This document shows positions 51,987 to 60,393 of a DNA stretch of 64,000 nucleotides, one piece after another. The position numbers were made by a program, and so were the translations under genes. This DNA comes from Sinorhizobium mexicanum (GTDB taxonomy: Bacteria; Pseudomonadota; Alphaproteobacteria; Rhizobiales; Rhizobiaceae): NCBI RefSeq assembly GCF_013488225.1, contig NZ_CP041239.1, forward strand, positions 310,001-374,000, in the 5' to 3' direction. A model generated the notes under the pieces. That model searched no databases. It had not been told where the DNA came from and saw nothing but the letters and a program-made list of their open reading frames with translations. Numbering within the stretch: position 1 is the stretch's first letter; each line of letters opens with the position of its first letter.

Positions 51987-53264
51987 ATGAAACCTTCACA
52001 GCTCTTCCAAACGGCGCTCACGCCAGATGACCTCCACACCTTCTTTCACGAAGTGCGTCAGACCAGCGAAAGACTGGGTGAACCACTTTCCGATGCCGAT
52101 GCGACAGTACAGTCCATGCCCGACGCGAGTCCGGCAAAATGGCATCTCGCACATACGACCTGGTTCTTCGAGGCAATGGTACTCAAGCCATATGTCCCGT
52201 CATACGAACCCTTTGATGAGGATTTCAACTTTCTCTTCAACTCCTATTACGAAACGCTCGGGGCGCGACAGCCACGGCCCCGACGCGGGATGATCACACG
52301 ACCCGCGTTGAGTCAGATCCTGGATTATCGCAAGCATGTCGATGACGCGCTCGACTCGTTGTTGCGCACGGGCTCAGACCGCCGCATAGCAGAGCTGGTG
52401 GAGCTTGGCTGTCACCATGAGCAGCAACATCAGGAGCTCTTGCTCACCGATCTCTTGCATCTGTTCGCTCAGAACCCGCTTCATCCAGCTTATCGTGATC
52501 CTGGGCCCGTCGACGTGGAGACTGCTGATCTTCCCCCGCTCTCCTTCACCGAGTTCGACGGGGCGATCGTTGAGGTTGGGCATGGATCCGTTGGATTCGC
52601 GTATGATAGCGAAGGTCCGCGACATCGCGCCCTGGTCGAACCTTTCCGGCTCGCCAATCGACTTGTCACGAATGCCGAGTGGGCGGACTTCATCGATGAC
52701 GGTGGCTATAAGAAATCGCTCCTATGGCTATCAGAGGGTTGGGCAAAAGTGCAGGCCGAAGGATGGTCCGAACCTCTCTATTGGGAGGAGCGCTTCGGAC
52801 AAAACTGGACGACGACACTGAGAGGTTTCCAACCCCTCGATCCCGCCGCACCGGTCACTCACATAAGCTACTTTGAGGCAGACGCATTCGCGACATGGTC
52901 CGGAAAGCGCCTTCCAACAGAGATTGAGTGGGAAACCGCGGCTCAGGGGATCGCGATCCAGGGCAATTTCCTCGACACGCATCGTCTTCGTCCCAAGCCG
53001 GCATCACCCCACCTTGGCGGTCTTCAGCAGATGTTCGGGGATGTCTGGGAGTGGACCCGCAGCGCCTTCTCCCCATATCCGCGGTTTCGCGCGGTTGAGG
53101 GTGCCGTTGGCGAGTACAACGGCAAATTCATGTCAGGTCAATTCGTGCTGCGCGGGGGCTCCTGCGTCACCCCGCCAGGCCATATCCGCGCGAGCTATCG
53201 AAACTTCTTCCCCGGACATGCTCGATGGCAGTTTTCGGGCCTGAGGCTCGCTGAGGATGCGTGA
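51987..53264 (+). CDS. egtB: Ergothioneine biosynthesis sulfoxide synthase EgtB
   Basis: Non-haem iron enzyme that couples O2 activation to sulfur insertion into hercynine. 425 residues from the ATG at 51987. DinB-like N-terminus with HLAHTTWFFEAM and the iron-binding HX3HXE in LGCHHEQQHQELLLTDL, then the FGE-sulfatase-type domain: RLVTNAEWADFIDDGGY, RLPTEIEWETAAQG, FGDVWEWTRSAFSPYPRF and VLRGGSCVTPPGHIRASYRN. All core motifs are intact. The methyltransferase partner egtD lies 2.2 kb on, in opposite orientation, rather than next to it. Confidence 0.92.
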   Translation: MKPSQLFQTALTPDDLHTFFHEVRQTSERLGEPLSDADATVQSMPDASPAKWHLAHTTWFFEAMVLKPYVPSYEPFDEDFNFLFNSYYETLGARQPRPRRGMITRPALSQILDYRKHVDDALDSLLRTGSDRRIAELVELGCHHEQQHQELLLTDLLHLFAQNPLHPAYRDPGPVDVETADLPPLSFTEFDGAIVEVGHGSVGFAYDSEGPRHRALVEPFRLANRLVTNAEWADFIDDGGYKKSLLWLSEGWAKVQAEGWSEPLYWEERFGQNWTTTLRGFQPLDPAAPVTHISYFEADAFATWSGKRLPTEIEWETAAQGIAIQGNFLDTHRLRPKPASPHLGGLQQMFGDVWEWTRSAFSPYPRFRAVEGAVGEYNGKFMSGQFVLRGGSCVTPPGHIRASYRNFFPGHARWQFSGLRLAEDA

Positions 53265-53311
53265 AGGCCTGCGAACCAAGATACGTTGATCCCAATCTGA
53301 AGGGGACACCT

Positions 53312-53536
53312 ATGAGAAAGCAACAGATCGTTCCCGACATGGAGGTGATCGGCGCCGACGGCGTACATGTAGGCAAGGTCGACGCCATTGTCGATAGCCG
53401 CATCATACCAACGACGCGAGTGGTGGGGGCAGTCAAGGGACACAATCACTTTATCGACCTCGGCCTGGTCGCTATCCGCCTTTCAGCGAACGCGCCCGTA
53501 GCCGTCGAGGAAGAGAAATCACGTAAGCCGGTTTGA
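53312..53536 (+). CDS. DUF2171 small protein
   Basis: 74 residues: IVPDMEVIGADGVHVGKVDA then RIIPTTRVVGAVKGHNHFID and VAIRLSANAPVAVEE. This is the PRC-barrel-like DUF2171 pattern. Members are often induced by stress. AAGGGGA stands before the ATG. It ends the row begun by EgtB on the same strand, separated by 47 bases. Confidence 0.75.
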   Translation: MRKQQIVPDMEVIGADGVHVGKVDAIVDSRIIPTTRVVGAVKGHNHFIDLGLVAIRLSANAPVAVEEEKSRKPV

Positions 53537-53644
53537 CCGCGCATTCACGGACCATCTGTCTGGGGCCGACCGAGGGGCTGGTACGATGGGTGAGTTCGAT
53601 CCAGTGGCAATCGGGCCGCGCAACGCCGACAACGCCGAAAGGAA

Positions 53645-53806
53645 ATGACTGTGACGTCAATCGAACAGGTGCGCACGACGTCGACAATCTTTGCCGACAT
53701 CGGTGATCTGGCTGCAGTAGAACGACTGAAACCAGTGGACAGCACTACAAACCCGACGATCGTCCTCAAGGCCATAGAAAGCGAGACTTTCGGCTTGAAC
53801 TCATAG
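53645..53806 (+). pseudogene. Transaldolase N-terminal remnant
   Basis: 53 codons: SIEQVRTTSTIFADIGDLAA then RLKPVDSTTNPTIVLKAIES and a stop. TTNPT is the transaldolase signature, with the preceding D-x-G-D. The catalytic Lys and the rest of the barrel are missing. AAAGGAA precedes the ATG, so a short peptide may still be made. Confidence 0.7.
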
Positions 53807-53824
53807 CAAAAAAAGGAACGAGAA

Positions 53825-54106
53825 ATGGCAGTCGCGACATGGAACGGGACAGTGATAGCGGAATCGGAGAATACCGTTGTCGTTGAAGGCAACCACTACG
53901 TCCCGCCGGAGTCCGTTGATAGGCGGTATCTTAGGCAGAGCCCGACGACCAGCCGATGTCCGTGGAAGGGCCTTGCGAATTACTGTTCGCTTGTCGTCGA
54001 TGGCAAAGTGAATGAGGACGCAGCATGGTATTACGCCGAGCCCTCCGATGCGGCCGCGGCCATCAAAGGCTACATCGCATTCTGGAAAGGTGTGGATGTA
54101 AGGTAA
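53825..54106 (+). CDS. DUF427 domain protein
   Basis: 93 residues. WNGTVIAESENTVVVEGNHY then FP-like YVPPESVDRRYLRQSPTTSR, CPWKGLANYCSLVVDGKVNE and AAWYYAEPSDAAAAIKGYIA with FWKGVDV at the end, the DUF427 pattern of one domain. The family's function is not established; the fold resembles a small beta-tent. AAAGGA precedes the ATG. Last gene of the plus-strand series. Confidence 0.85.
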   Translation: MAVATWNGTVIAESENTVVVEGNHYVPPESVDRRYLRQSPTTSRCPWKGLANYCSLVVDGKVNEDAAWYYAEPSDAAAAIKGYIAFWKGVDVR

Positions 54107-54123
54107 TGGACGGACTGCCGTCG

Positions 54124-55149
54124 TCACCCCACCTTAAGGGCCGCGGGCGGCTCATCACTCGGGGCGCCGTCCGCTTCGATGTCGCAGGCGACCAGGACGC
54201 GTTTCGCTTCCGACCGATAGTCTGAAGGGTCGGTCCCGTAATGCTTGCGGAAGGTTCGCGTGAAGCTGCTGCGGCTCTGATATCCGGCGTGAAGTGCAAC
54301 TTGGTCGATGGACGCTGCATTGGCAGCCAGCAGACCTGCCGCATGCCGCATGCGAAGACGTCGCAGGACGGACATCGGAGATTCACCAAACGCGGCCGTG
54401 AACCTCGCCATGAACGCCGAGCGGCTCAACCCTACCGATCTGCATAGGGTTTGAACGCTGAACTCCGCCGCCGGACAGGATGCCATTTCGGCAAACGCGC
54501 GCGCTATCGGCGGGTCATTCAGAAGAGAAAGGTGCTCCACCCAAGTGTTTGCCGACGTCAGGCTGCGACGAAGCAGGGTCAGCAGCACGAGCTTGAATAG
54601 CGCCGACGCCATCGGTCCGCCACCGATCTCGCGCGCGGCAAGTTCAACCATCGCATAGCTCATGACCTGGTCGAGCTGATCATACGCATCAAAGGTTTCG
54701 ACTACCGGCGAAGCGAGCGAAGCAAAGAGATCCAGTCCCGGACCGTAAACCGCATGGAAGCAACCGCAGACGAGCGACAATGCCGCTTCGCCTTCGCCGA
54801 TCGCGCAGCGGTGCACCGAGCCAGGAGCAAAGGTGCTTTTCTTGATGCTGCCGGCGCCAGAACGGGAGCACCCGAACGATGAACCGGCCGCGACGATGTC
54901 GATCGACTTATTCGCCGGCGCCACGACGAGCATGTGCGGGACGAGCTCGATCGCTGCTTCGCCTTCGATGATGATCATGCCGGAACCAGTGAGACCATAA
55001 ATTATGGTCGGCAGATCGCCTCTCTCGATGTGGAGGCAGGCCCGAGCGGCGACCAGGCACTCGGACAACCGGGCCGAGGCCACGTCCATTGTCCCCATCA
55101 GTTTGTCGAGATCAGCTCGCGATATTCGCCAAAGCGGTTCGCCTGCCAC
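54124..55149 (-). CDS. AraC-family regulator with N-terminal cupin domain
   Basis: 341 residues from a GTG at 55149; an ATG at 55101 is also possible. N-terminal sensory part of the AraC_binding_2/cupin type (YGLTGSGMIIIEGEAAIELV). C-terminal double HTH: VQTLCRSVGLSRSAFMARFT, AFGESPMSVLRRLRMRHAAG and VALHAGYQSRSSFTRTFRKH with YGTDPSDYR. Cupin-type AraC proteins include oxidant sensors such as RclR, so control of the neighbouring defence genes is plausible but unproved. It converges on DUF427. Confidence 0.85.
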   Translation of the reverse strand: MAGEPLWRISRADLDKLMGTMDVASARLSECLVAARACLHIERGDLPTIIYGLTGSGMIIIEGEAAIELVPHMLVVAPANKSIDIVAAGSSFGCSRSGAGSIKKSTFAPGSVHRCAIGEGEAALSLVCGCFHAVYGPGLDLFASLASPVVETFDAYDQLDQVMSYAMVELAAREIGGGPMASALFKLVLLTLLRRSLTSANTWVEHLSLLNDPPIARAFAEMASCPAAEFSVQTLCRSVGLSRSAFMARFTAAFGESPMSVLRRLRMRHAAGLLAANAASIDQVALHAGYQSRSSFTRTFRKHYGTDPSDYRSEAKRVLVACDIEADGAPSDEPPAALKVG

Positions 55150-55215
55150 GTCCAGAAAGCCTCACGGTGCATCAGCTCACATCAGCTCGACGATCGGAGG
55201 CTTGAGACAGCACTG

Positions 55216-55247
55216 CCTGACGCGGGCGCGCCGCGTCGCGCGTCAGG
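55216..55247 (-). terminator. Hairpin between egtD and araC
   Basis: Nine-base arms CCTGACGCG and CGCGTCAGG around a 14-base loop, downstream of egtD on its strand and upstream of the AraC gene. No T-run. The remainder of 55150-55457 holds no recognised gene. Confidence 0.5.
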
Positions 55248-55457
55248 TGAAAGGTCTTATGCGGTCCGGCCCGATTGGCTGTTGAGCATCAATATTTGCG
55301 CTCGCCCTCGAAGAAGGCTGGTGCACAGTCGCGCAGCTATGCGGCTCGGTGTAGTCTCCCCGCCCAAATATGATAATTTCAGTCAACGCATGAATGGGCA
55401 GCAAAGGGTCCTTTTTCGCCGCCCCAATTCGATGAATTACAATCCGACGATCGCCGC

Positions 55458-56432
55458 TCAGCAGCGAATGAGCCCGAACAGGCCGAATAACGCGTCCGCA
55501 TCCTGCCAAGCCTCTGCAACCCTCCATCCGCCAGAGCGGGCAAGCCGCTCGAAGCTCTCCGGAGTATATTTTCGCGAGCTCTCAGTGTGGATGGTTTCCG
55601 ACGTTCTGAAGAGGAATGTCCGCTCACAGAGAGTAACGCGCTGGTCGCATAAGCTGACCAGGTGCATCTCTACGGCTTTCTCGATCTCGTTCCAGCGCGC
55701 CACGTGCTTGAACTGCTCTAAACGGAAGTCGGCGCCCAGTTCGGTGTTGATCCGCTCAAGGAGGTTGAGGTTAAACGCGGCCGTCACACCCGCGCTGTCG
55801 TCGTAAGCGCGTAGAAGTGTATCTACATTCTTCTGTAGATCGACACCAATGATGGCGCGCCCGTCATCGCCCAAGTGACGTCCCATCTGCGTAAGCAAAG
55901 TCTGCGCCTCGATCGTGTTCAAATTCCCCATTGTCGAGCCCGGAAAAAATCCCGCCCTGCCGCCGCCGGAGCCATCAAACGGAACCTCAAACACATCCAG
56001 GAAATTGCGCTCGATGGGGCGCACCCAGAGTGATGGGAAGCGCGAAGCAATCCGCTTCGACGTTTCTGCAAGGAACGCGTCCGCAATATCGATCGGCACG
56101 TAGCCACGCGGGTCACGCAGCCCTGCCAGCACAAGCTCCGTCTTAACGCCAGCTCCTGCACCATACTCGACGAGAATCGCGTCAGACCTTACAAAATCGG
56201 CGATGTCCCTCTGCCGCTCTTGCAGGATCGACGTTTCGGCCCGAGTCAGGTAATACTCGTCAAGCTTGGTTATCTCTTCGAAAAGTGCAGATCCTCGCTC
56301 GTCGTATAACCAACGGCTCGGCAGGGTCTTCGCATCAGCCGATAATCCGCCGATCACATCTCGGGCAAATTCATTTTCGACAGGGTCGATGCTGTTGTTT
56401 ACATGAAGCATAGTTTCCGCTTTCGGTGACAT
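55458..56432 (-). CDS. egtD: L-histidine N-alpha-methyltransferase EgtD
   Basis: Makes hercynine (trimethylhistidine) from histidine with S-adenosylmethionine, the first step of ergothioneine synthesis. About 324 residues: GLSADAKTLPSRWLYDERGS, LFEEITKLDEYYLTRAETSI, the SAM-binding LVEYGAGAGVKTELVLAGLR and VPIDIADAFLAETSKRI, GFFPGSTMGNLNTIEAQTLL, and the C-terminal RSGGWRVAEAWQDADALFGL. Start at 56432 or at the ATG seven codons later. The C-terminus reads FGLFGLIRC. Paired in function with egtB at 51987, though on the other strand. Confidence 0.92.
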   Translation of the reverse strand: MSPKAETMLHVNNSIDPVENEFARDVIGGLSADAKTLPSRWLYDERGSALFEEITKLDEYYLTRAETSILQERQRDIADFVRSDAILVEYGAGAGVKTELVLAGLRDPRGYVPIDIADAFLAETSKRIASRFPSLWVRPIERNFLDVFEVPFDGSGGGRAGFFPGSTMGNLNTIEAQTLLTQMGRHLGDDGRAIIGVDLQKNVDTLLRAYDDSAGVTAAFNLNLLERINTELGADFRLEQFKHVARWNEIEKAVEMHLVSLCDQRVTLCERTFLFRTSETIHTESSRKYTPESFERLARSGGWRVAEAWQDADALFGLFGLIRC

Positions 56433-56846
56433 GTCAGATGACGGCCGCGGTAAAGTCGCAGCCGATAGAATCACCGTACATTCTTGCGTGGCACAGCGAG
56501 TCCCCAATGCGTTTCCAATCGTCCGCCCAGCCGACGCAACGCGTCGTCTGGGTTCGACCCTGATATGAGTTCGGTTGGAAAAGAGGAGCTGCTTCGTCCG
56601 AAAATTCGCCGTCGCCCCGCCGGTTCCGGGCCTCACGCCAACGATACCCAAAGCCAATCGAAATCATGGCCAAATGGAATTTCGAATTCCATCCGGGACG
56701 TTTAATACTCATTCTTTCGCGATGCGTGCAGTGGAAGACGCATAGCGAAAAATTTGGACGACTTGGCGAGAGTTCGGCTGAGGAAGGAGCTCCTTTCTGC
56801 GCCTACTAGCGCAATGCATGGCGGTATCCGGCACGCTGGAGAGTAC
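56433..56846. other. Intergenic region between divergent egtD and DUF1993 genes
   Basis: No gene recognised. Should hold divergent promoters. An upstream extension of the DUF1993 frame reaches 56754 but the family start and a GGAG site place the true start at 56847. Confidence 0.35.
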
Positions 56847-57380
56847 ATGTGCTTTTCGATATACGACGTCACCGTCCCAGTAATGCTGCAGGGACTAGCG
56901 GTTATGGATGACTATCTGGATCACGCTCAAAAGCTGGAGCGCTCCAATTGCCTTGATCCGGGAAGCGTACTGACTGCCAAACTTGCTCCCGGCATGCTGA
57001 CGTTCGGTGAACAGTTCGCGGTCAACTGCAACAAGGTCGAGCTGCACTTGACCAAGCTTATGAATCGAGGCTGGCCGACTCCAAGAATCGTCGCGATGAT
57101 CTATCCCGCCCTTCGAGGACGTCTTCTAGAGACGCGCGGCTTCCTGCAAACGATCCAGCCCGTAGAACTCATGAGTGCTCAGACCAACACCTATCAACTG
57201 ACACCGTCCGTTGCACGAGGCTGGTTTGGCGGGAATGATTACATTCGACACGTCGTACTAGCGGATTTCTTTTTCCATATCGCGGTCGCGAACGCGATTC
57301 TACGGCATCTTGGAGCCGCGGTGGGAAAGAAGGACCATCTGGGACATCTCACGCCCTATGGCAGCGGCGACTACTCCTGA
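56847..57380 (+). CDS. DUF1993 family protein
   Basis: 177 residues. SIYDVTVPVMLQGLAVMDDY and LDHAQKLERSNCLDPGSVLT with LAPGMLTFGEQFAVNCNKVE, then GGNDYIRHVVLADFFFHIAV and HLGAAVGKKDHLG at the end. This is the DUF1993 four-helix, DinB-related pattern. Function is not established. GGAG lies five bases before the ATG. Its neighbours on the minus strand are redox proteins. Confidence 0.8.
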   Translation: MCFSIYDVTVPVMLQGLAVMDDYLDHAQKLERSNCLDPGSVLTAKLAPGMLTFGEQFAVNCNKVELHLTKLMNRGWPTPRIVAMIYPALRGRLLETRGFLQTIQPVELMSAQTNTYQLTPSVARGWFGGNDYIRHVVLADFFFHIAVANAILRHLGAAVGKKDHLGHLTPYGSGDYS

Positions 57381-57384
57381 AGGC

Positions 57385-57476
57385 CGGCTCGCGTCATGCC
57401 CAAGACCTCGTGACCAGCGCACGCGCACCGTGGGAAGTTCCACCGCACCGGCGGCGCCGGCAGCAAGGATTTTCAT
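57385..57476 (-). pseudogene. NAD-dependent epimerase-like N-terminal remnant
   Basis: On the minus strand MKILAAGAAGAVELPTVR behind GGAG is a Rossmann start of the extended SDR type; a frame change then gives AGHEVLGMTR, the expected end of the second strand. The gene is cut off at the DUF1993 stop. Confidence 0.55.
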
Positions 57477-57524
57477 GAGAAGAACTCCTTCAAGCTGTCA
57501 GCGCCCTGGGTCAGTGCGCTTCGG

Positions 57525-57980
57525 TCAGGTTTTGATCGCCGCCTGGGGCGGGTTGCGGAAGCTGATCGCCATGCGATCGTAGACATTCATCAGGCTGATG
57601 GCGATCGTTAGGTCGACGAGTTCCTTCTCGCCGAAGACCGCAAGCGCTGCCTGGTATGCTTCGTCCGGTACGCCGGTTCGGGTGATGCGTGTCACCGTCT
57701 CGGCCCAGGCCAGGGCGGCGCGCTCGGTGTCGGTAAAGAGATTGCCGCCTTCCTCCCAGGCGTGAACCAGGGCGAGCTTCTCGATCGGCACGCCCGACTT
57801 TGTGAGATCGCAAGTATGCATGTCGACCCAATACGCGCAGTTGTTGATCTGCGAGACGCGCAGATACACCAACTCCACCAGCTCGGCCGGCAGGCCGCTC
57901 TGCATGACATAGCCATAGACTCCGCCGAGGGCCCTGGCGCCATTCGGAGCGATTTGGTTATAGTCCAGTCGTTTGGTCAT
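57525..57980 (-). CDS. AhpD-like carboxymuconolactone decarboxylase family protein with altered CxxC
   Basis: 151 residues. GGVYGYVMQSGLPAELVELV then YLRVSQINNCAYWVDMHTCD, with the family's redox motif. The usual NGCAYCIDMH reads NNCAYWVDMH here, so the second Cys of CxxC is Trp and the disulfide cannot form in the normal way. A Cys four residues later (HTCDL) might compensate. Downstream LFTDTERAALAWAETVTRIT and AISLMNVYDRMAISFR are normal. AGGAAAG precedes the ATG. Likely alkylhydroperoxidase-related. Confidence 0.85.
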   Translation of the reverse strand: MTKRLDYNQIAPNGARALGGVYGYVMQSGLPAELVELVYLRVSQINNCAYWVDMHTCDLTKSGVPIEKLALVHAWEEGGNLFTDTERAALAWAETVTRITRTGVPDEAYQAALAVFGEKELVDLTIAISLMNVYDRMAISFRNPPQAAIKT

Positions 57981-58078
57981 ATCGGTCTTTCCTAGATAAC
58001 CATGCAAAACCTGCTCCAGGCGAAACGTGAGCGGTCATCGCCTGGGCTTGTTGATCGCCGGCGGTCGCGACCGCATGA

Positions 58079-58822
58079 TCAGGCTCTTTTCTGCGAGCGG
58101 CGTAACCACTCCTCGAGATTGAAGCGGCCGAGACGCGCCTCGCCCAGTGGTACGAGTGACGTTTCCTCGAGGCGCGCACCGAAATATCGGGCTTGGGGAT
58201 CTTTCACGACAATGCGCCGGTCGCCGACGGCCTTCAAATAGCGAGCGACGATTTCGTTGAACGGCGCTCGTTCCGGGCCCGCGATCTCGACGATCCCGTT
58301 TCGCGGATTAGCGAAGGCCACTTCGGCGACGTCGTCGGCCGCGATAGGCTGAAGCAGGCCCGGCGCAAGCCTGACGACGCCTCCATCCGTACTCGCATCG
58401 ACGATTGCGCCGAGGAATTCCAGGAACTGAGTCGAACGAATGATCGTGTAGGGGATACCGGAAGCCTCGATCAGTTTCTCTTGCGCGACTTTGGCGCGGC
58501 AATAACCCTGGTCGGGTAACCGGTCGGTTCCGACGATGGATAGGACGACATGGTGACGAACGCCCGCCGCGGCCTCTGCCGCGAGAAGGTTGCGGCCGGA
58601 GGCCTCGAAGAATTCCAACACCGCCTCGGCATCAAATGAAGGCGAATTGGAAAGGTCGATCACTGCCTGTGCGCCAGCCAAAGCTTCTTCGAGCCCTTCC
58701 CCGGTGAGGGTGTTGACGCCACGTTTGGGCGACGCCGCAACGACCTCGTGGCCGCCCTGGCGCAGAACGGCAACGGTCTTCGAGCCAATCAGGCCAGTAC
58801 CGCCGATCACGACTATCTTCAT
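58079..58822 (-). CDS. NmrA-like NAD(P)-binding oxidoreductase
   Basis: 247 residues of the atypical extended SDR class. MKIVVIGGTGLIGSKTVAVL with GGTGxxG, VVAASPKRGVNTLTGEGLEE, GVRHHVVLSIVGTDRLPDQG with a YCRAKVAQE Tyr-x3-Lys, and IPYTIIRSTQFLEFLGAIVD. Such proteins sense or use NAD(P)H; many act as redox sensors. Strong AAGGAG before the ATG. Upstream of the AhpD-like gene on the same strand, ~100 bases apart, so probably one transcript. Confidence 0.88.
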   Translation of the reverse strand: MKIVVIGGTGLIGSKTVAVLRQGGHEVVAASPKRGVNTLTGEGLEEALAGAQAVIDLSNSPSFDAEAVLEFFEASGRNLLAAEAAAGVRHHVVLSIVGTDRLPDQGYCRAKVAQEKLIEASGIPYTIIRSTQFLEFLGAIVDASTDGGVVRLAPGLLQPIAADDVAEVAFANPRNGIVEIAGPERAPFNEIVARYLKAVGDRRIVVKDPQARYFGARLEETSLVPLGEARLGRFNLEEWLRRSQKRA

Positions 58823-58858
58823 GGTTTACTCTCCTTCGTCGTTCGCCGGACGACGCTG

Positions 58859-59068
58859 ATCATCTTTGCGATGCGCCGCGCTAGGTGATGCGGGGCTCTT
58901 TGCTGGGTTGTCCGGCAGAGAGCCAGGAAAGAAAACTTCTCGGGCGGCGCGCGCCCATGGGAGGCCCTACCGACACCATTACGGCGTTGCAGGACAAGGT
59001 TCGGCGGCATGGGGATCTCCTCCGCATTGCGACCGAAAACCCTCGTTCATCTCAACGCGTCTGAAGGT
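58859..59068. other. Gap before the cupin gene
   Basis: No gene recognised; possible promoter for the leftward NmrA-AhpD pair. Confidence 0.3.
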
Positions 59069-59488
59069 TTATTTGATGGGCGTGGTCAGCGGGTTGTCAT
59101 TGGTATCGAGGACGAAAACAGCGAGCAGCTTCGCCGGCTCGGTCTCGCTCGCGTTGCGGCTGATCGAATGGATCGCGCCCGGCGGCTCGGACCAACTCTC
59201 TCCTGGCCGGTAGATGCGCGTCTCCCAGTCATTCACCTTCGACTCGATCGCGCCCGAGATCACATAGGCGTAGATGAAAGCCGACTTCGCGTGGGTGTGG
59301 GACGGAGTGGCCGCGCCCGGCGCGTAATCGACTTCCACGGCAATCAGCGACTTGCCAGGGATATTGGGAATGGCCGCCTCGAAGTTCTTCGTGACGGTTT
59401 GCGGCTCGCTATCATGGGCGTAGATCGGGCCGGCCATCGAGAAGGCGGCGGCCGCGCAGGGGGCGGCGATGAGAGTTCGGATCTTCAC
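59069..59488 (-). CDS. Secreted cupin-domain protein
   Basis: 139 residues from a GTG with AGGAG in front. Signal peptide VKIRTLIAAPCAAAAFSMAG ending near YAHD. The cupin barrel reads VEVDYAPGAATPSHTHAKSA with HxH metal ligands, YAYVISGAIESKVNDWETRI and RPGESWSEPPGAIHSISRNA with the third His. Periplasmic metal-binding cupin of unknown substrate. A longer start (59530) would put charged residues before the signal peptide and is less likely. Confidence 0.83.
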   Translation of the reverse strand: MKIRTLIAAPCAAAAFSMAGPIYAHDSEPQTVTKNFEAAIPNIPGKSLIAVEVDYAPGAATPSHTHAKSAFIYAYVISGAIESKVNDWETRIYRPGESWSEPPGAIHSISRNASETEPAKLLAVFVLDTNDNPLTTPIK

Positions 59489-59796
59489 GGGCTTTCTCCT
59501 TCTGCCTATAGGTTGGTCTTCGTTCTTCATCGTTTCGTCTCGGCCTTGCCGGCCTGCTAATTATCCTTGGTGCAATTGGCGCGAAACACGCGGCAGCGCT
59601 TTGGCTGCTGCAAGGCCCGGCGTGTCCGTTCGCGGGTCACCCCTCGCCACGTCAATTCAACCACGAGCGGACCCTCTCTGGGTCGCCGTTACCTCCTCGA
59701 CTGCAACGCATAGACCACGTGCAGATCCTTTGAGCCCCCGGAGGCGCCGATCGCGGACGATCCTACCAGGGCGACGCCAAGCGTTCGTTGGCTAAT
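59489..59796. other. Gap between the cupin and P460 copy 2
   Basis: No gene recognised on either strand. Confidence 0.3.
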
Positions 59797-60393
59797 TCAG
59801 TCGTCCAGCAGCGGGTAGAATTGGGTCCAGACGTCGTCCTTCTTGGCGCTCGCGATGTGGCAGAAGGCGCACTCTGATTTGGGCTGCAGCTTGGCCGTCG
59901 CTGCCTTCGGCTCGTGGTGGTTGAAGTTGTAGTAACCCCAGCCGCCGGTGTCGGCATAGCGCTTGGTGTCCTTGACCGTGACGTCGGCGCCGTTCAGCTT
60001 TCCGGGGAAGAAGCCTCGCCCGGAGGGCTCGGTGCGCGATCCATCCGGGTTCTCGGCCGGAAGCGTCAGCTGCAGTTCCTTGAAGAAGATCGTTCCTTCC
60101 GGGAACTCACCGGTCTTCTTGTAGATTTCGTATGAGCCCGGCTCGATGTAGACGTTGTGAAATTCAGGAAAATTGGCCTTGCCGCCGTTGAGCGCATTGG
60201 GAGTGAGCGGCGAGCCGACGAACACCCACTTGTTGTAATCCTTCGGCAGGATCAGATCGCCCGATTCGGTGTACTCGGGCAGATAGCGCTTCTTCGTCGT
60301 CGCGCTGCCGTCATTGGACTCGGACTGGGCGAATGCGGCCGTTACAGCAACCGCGCTGGAAACCGCTCCGGCGATCAGTAGGGCAATACGCAT
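59797..60393 (-). CDS. Cytochrome P460-family protein (copy 2)
   Basis: 198 residues, almost identical to the protein at 19157. By eye only one amino-acid change is seen, TTK to TKK in the segment SATTKKRYLPEY. Signal peptide and CAFCHIASAKKDD haem site are intact. A one-base difference in the leader lets a longer frame start at 60474, but the signal peptide begins at 60393. It is the inverted partner of the duplication, so one of the two copies is recent. Beyond the stop the two flanks share nothing. Confidence 0.88.
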   Translation of the reverse strand: MRIALLIAGAVSSAVAVTAAFAQSESNDGSATTKKRYLPEYTESGDLILPKDYNKWVFVGSPLTPNALNGGKANFPEFHNVYIEPGSYEIYKKTGEFPEGTIFFKELQLTLPAENPDGSRTEPSGRGFFPGKLNGADVTVKDTKRYADTGGWGYYNFNHHEPKAATAKLQPKSECAFCHIASAKKDDVWTQFYPLLDD

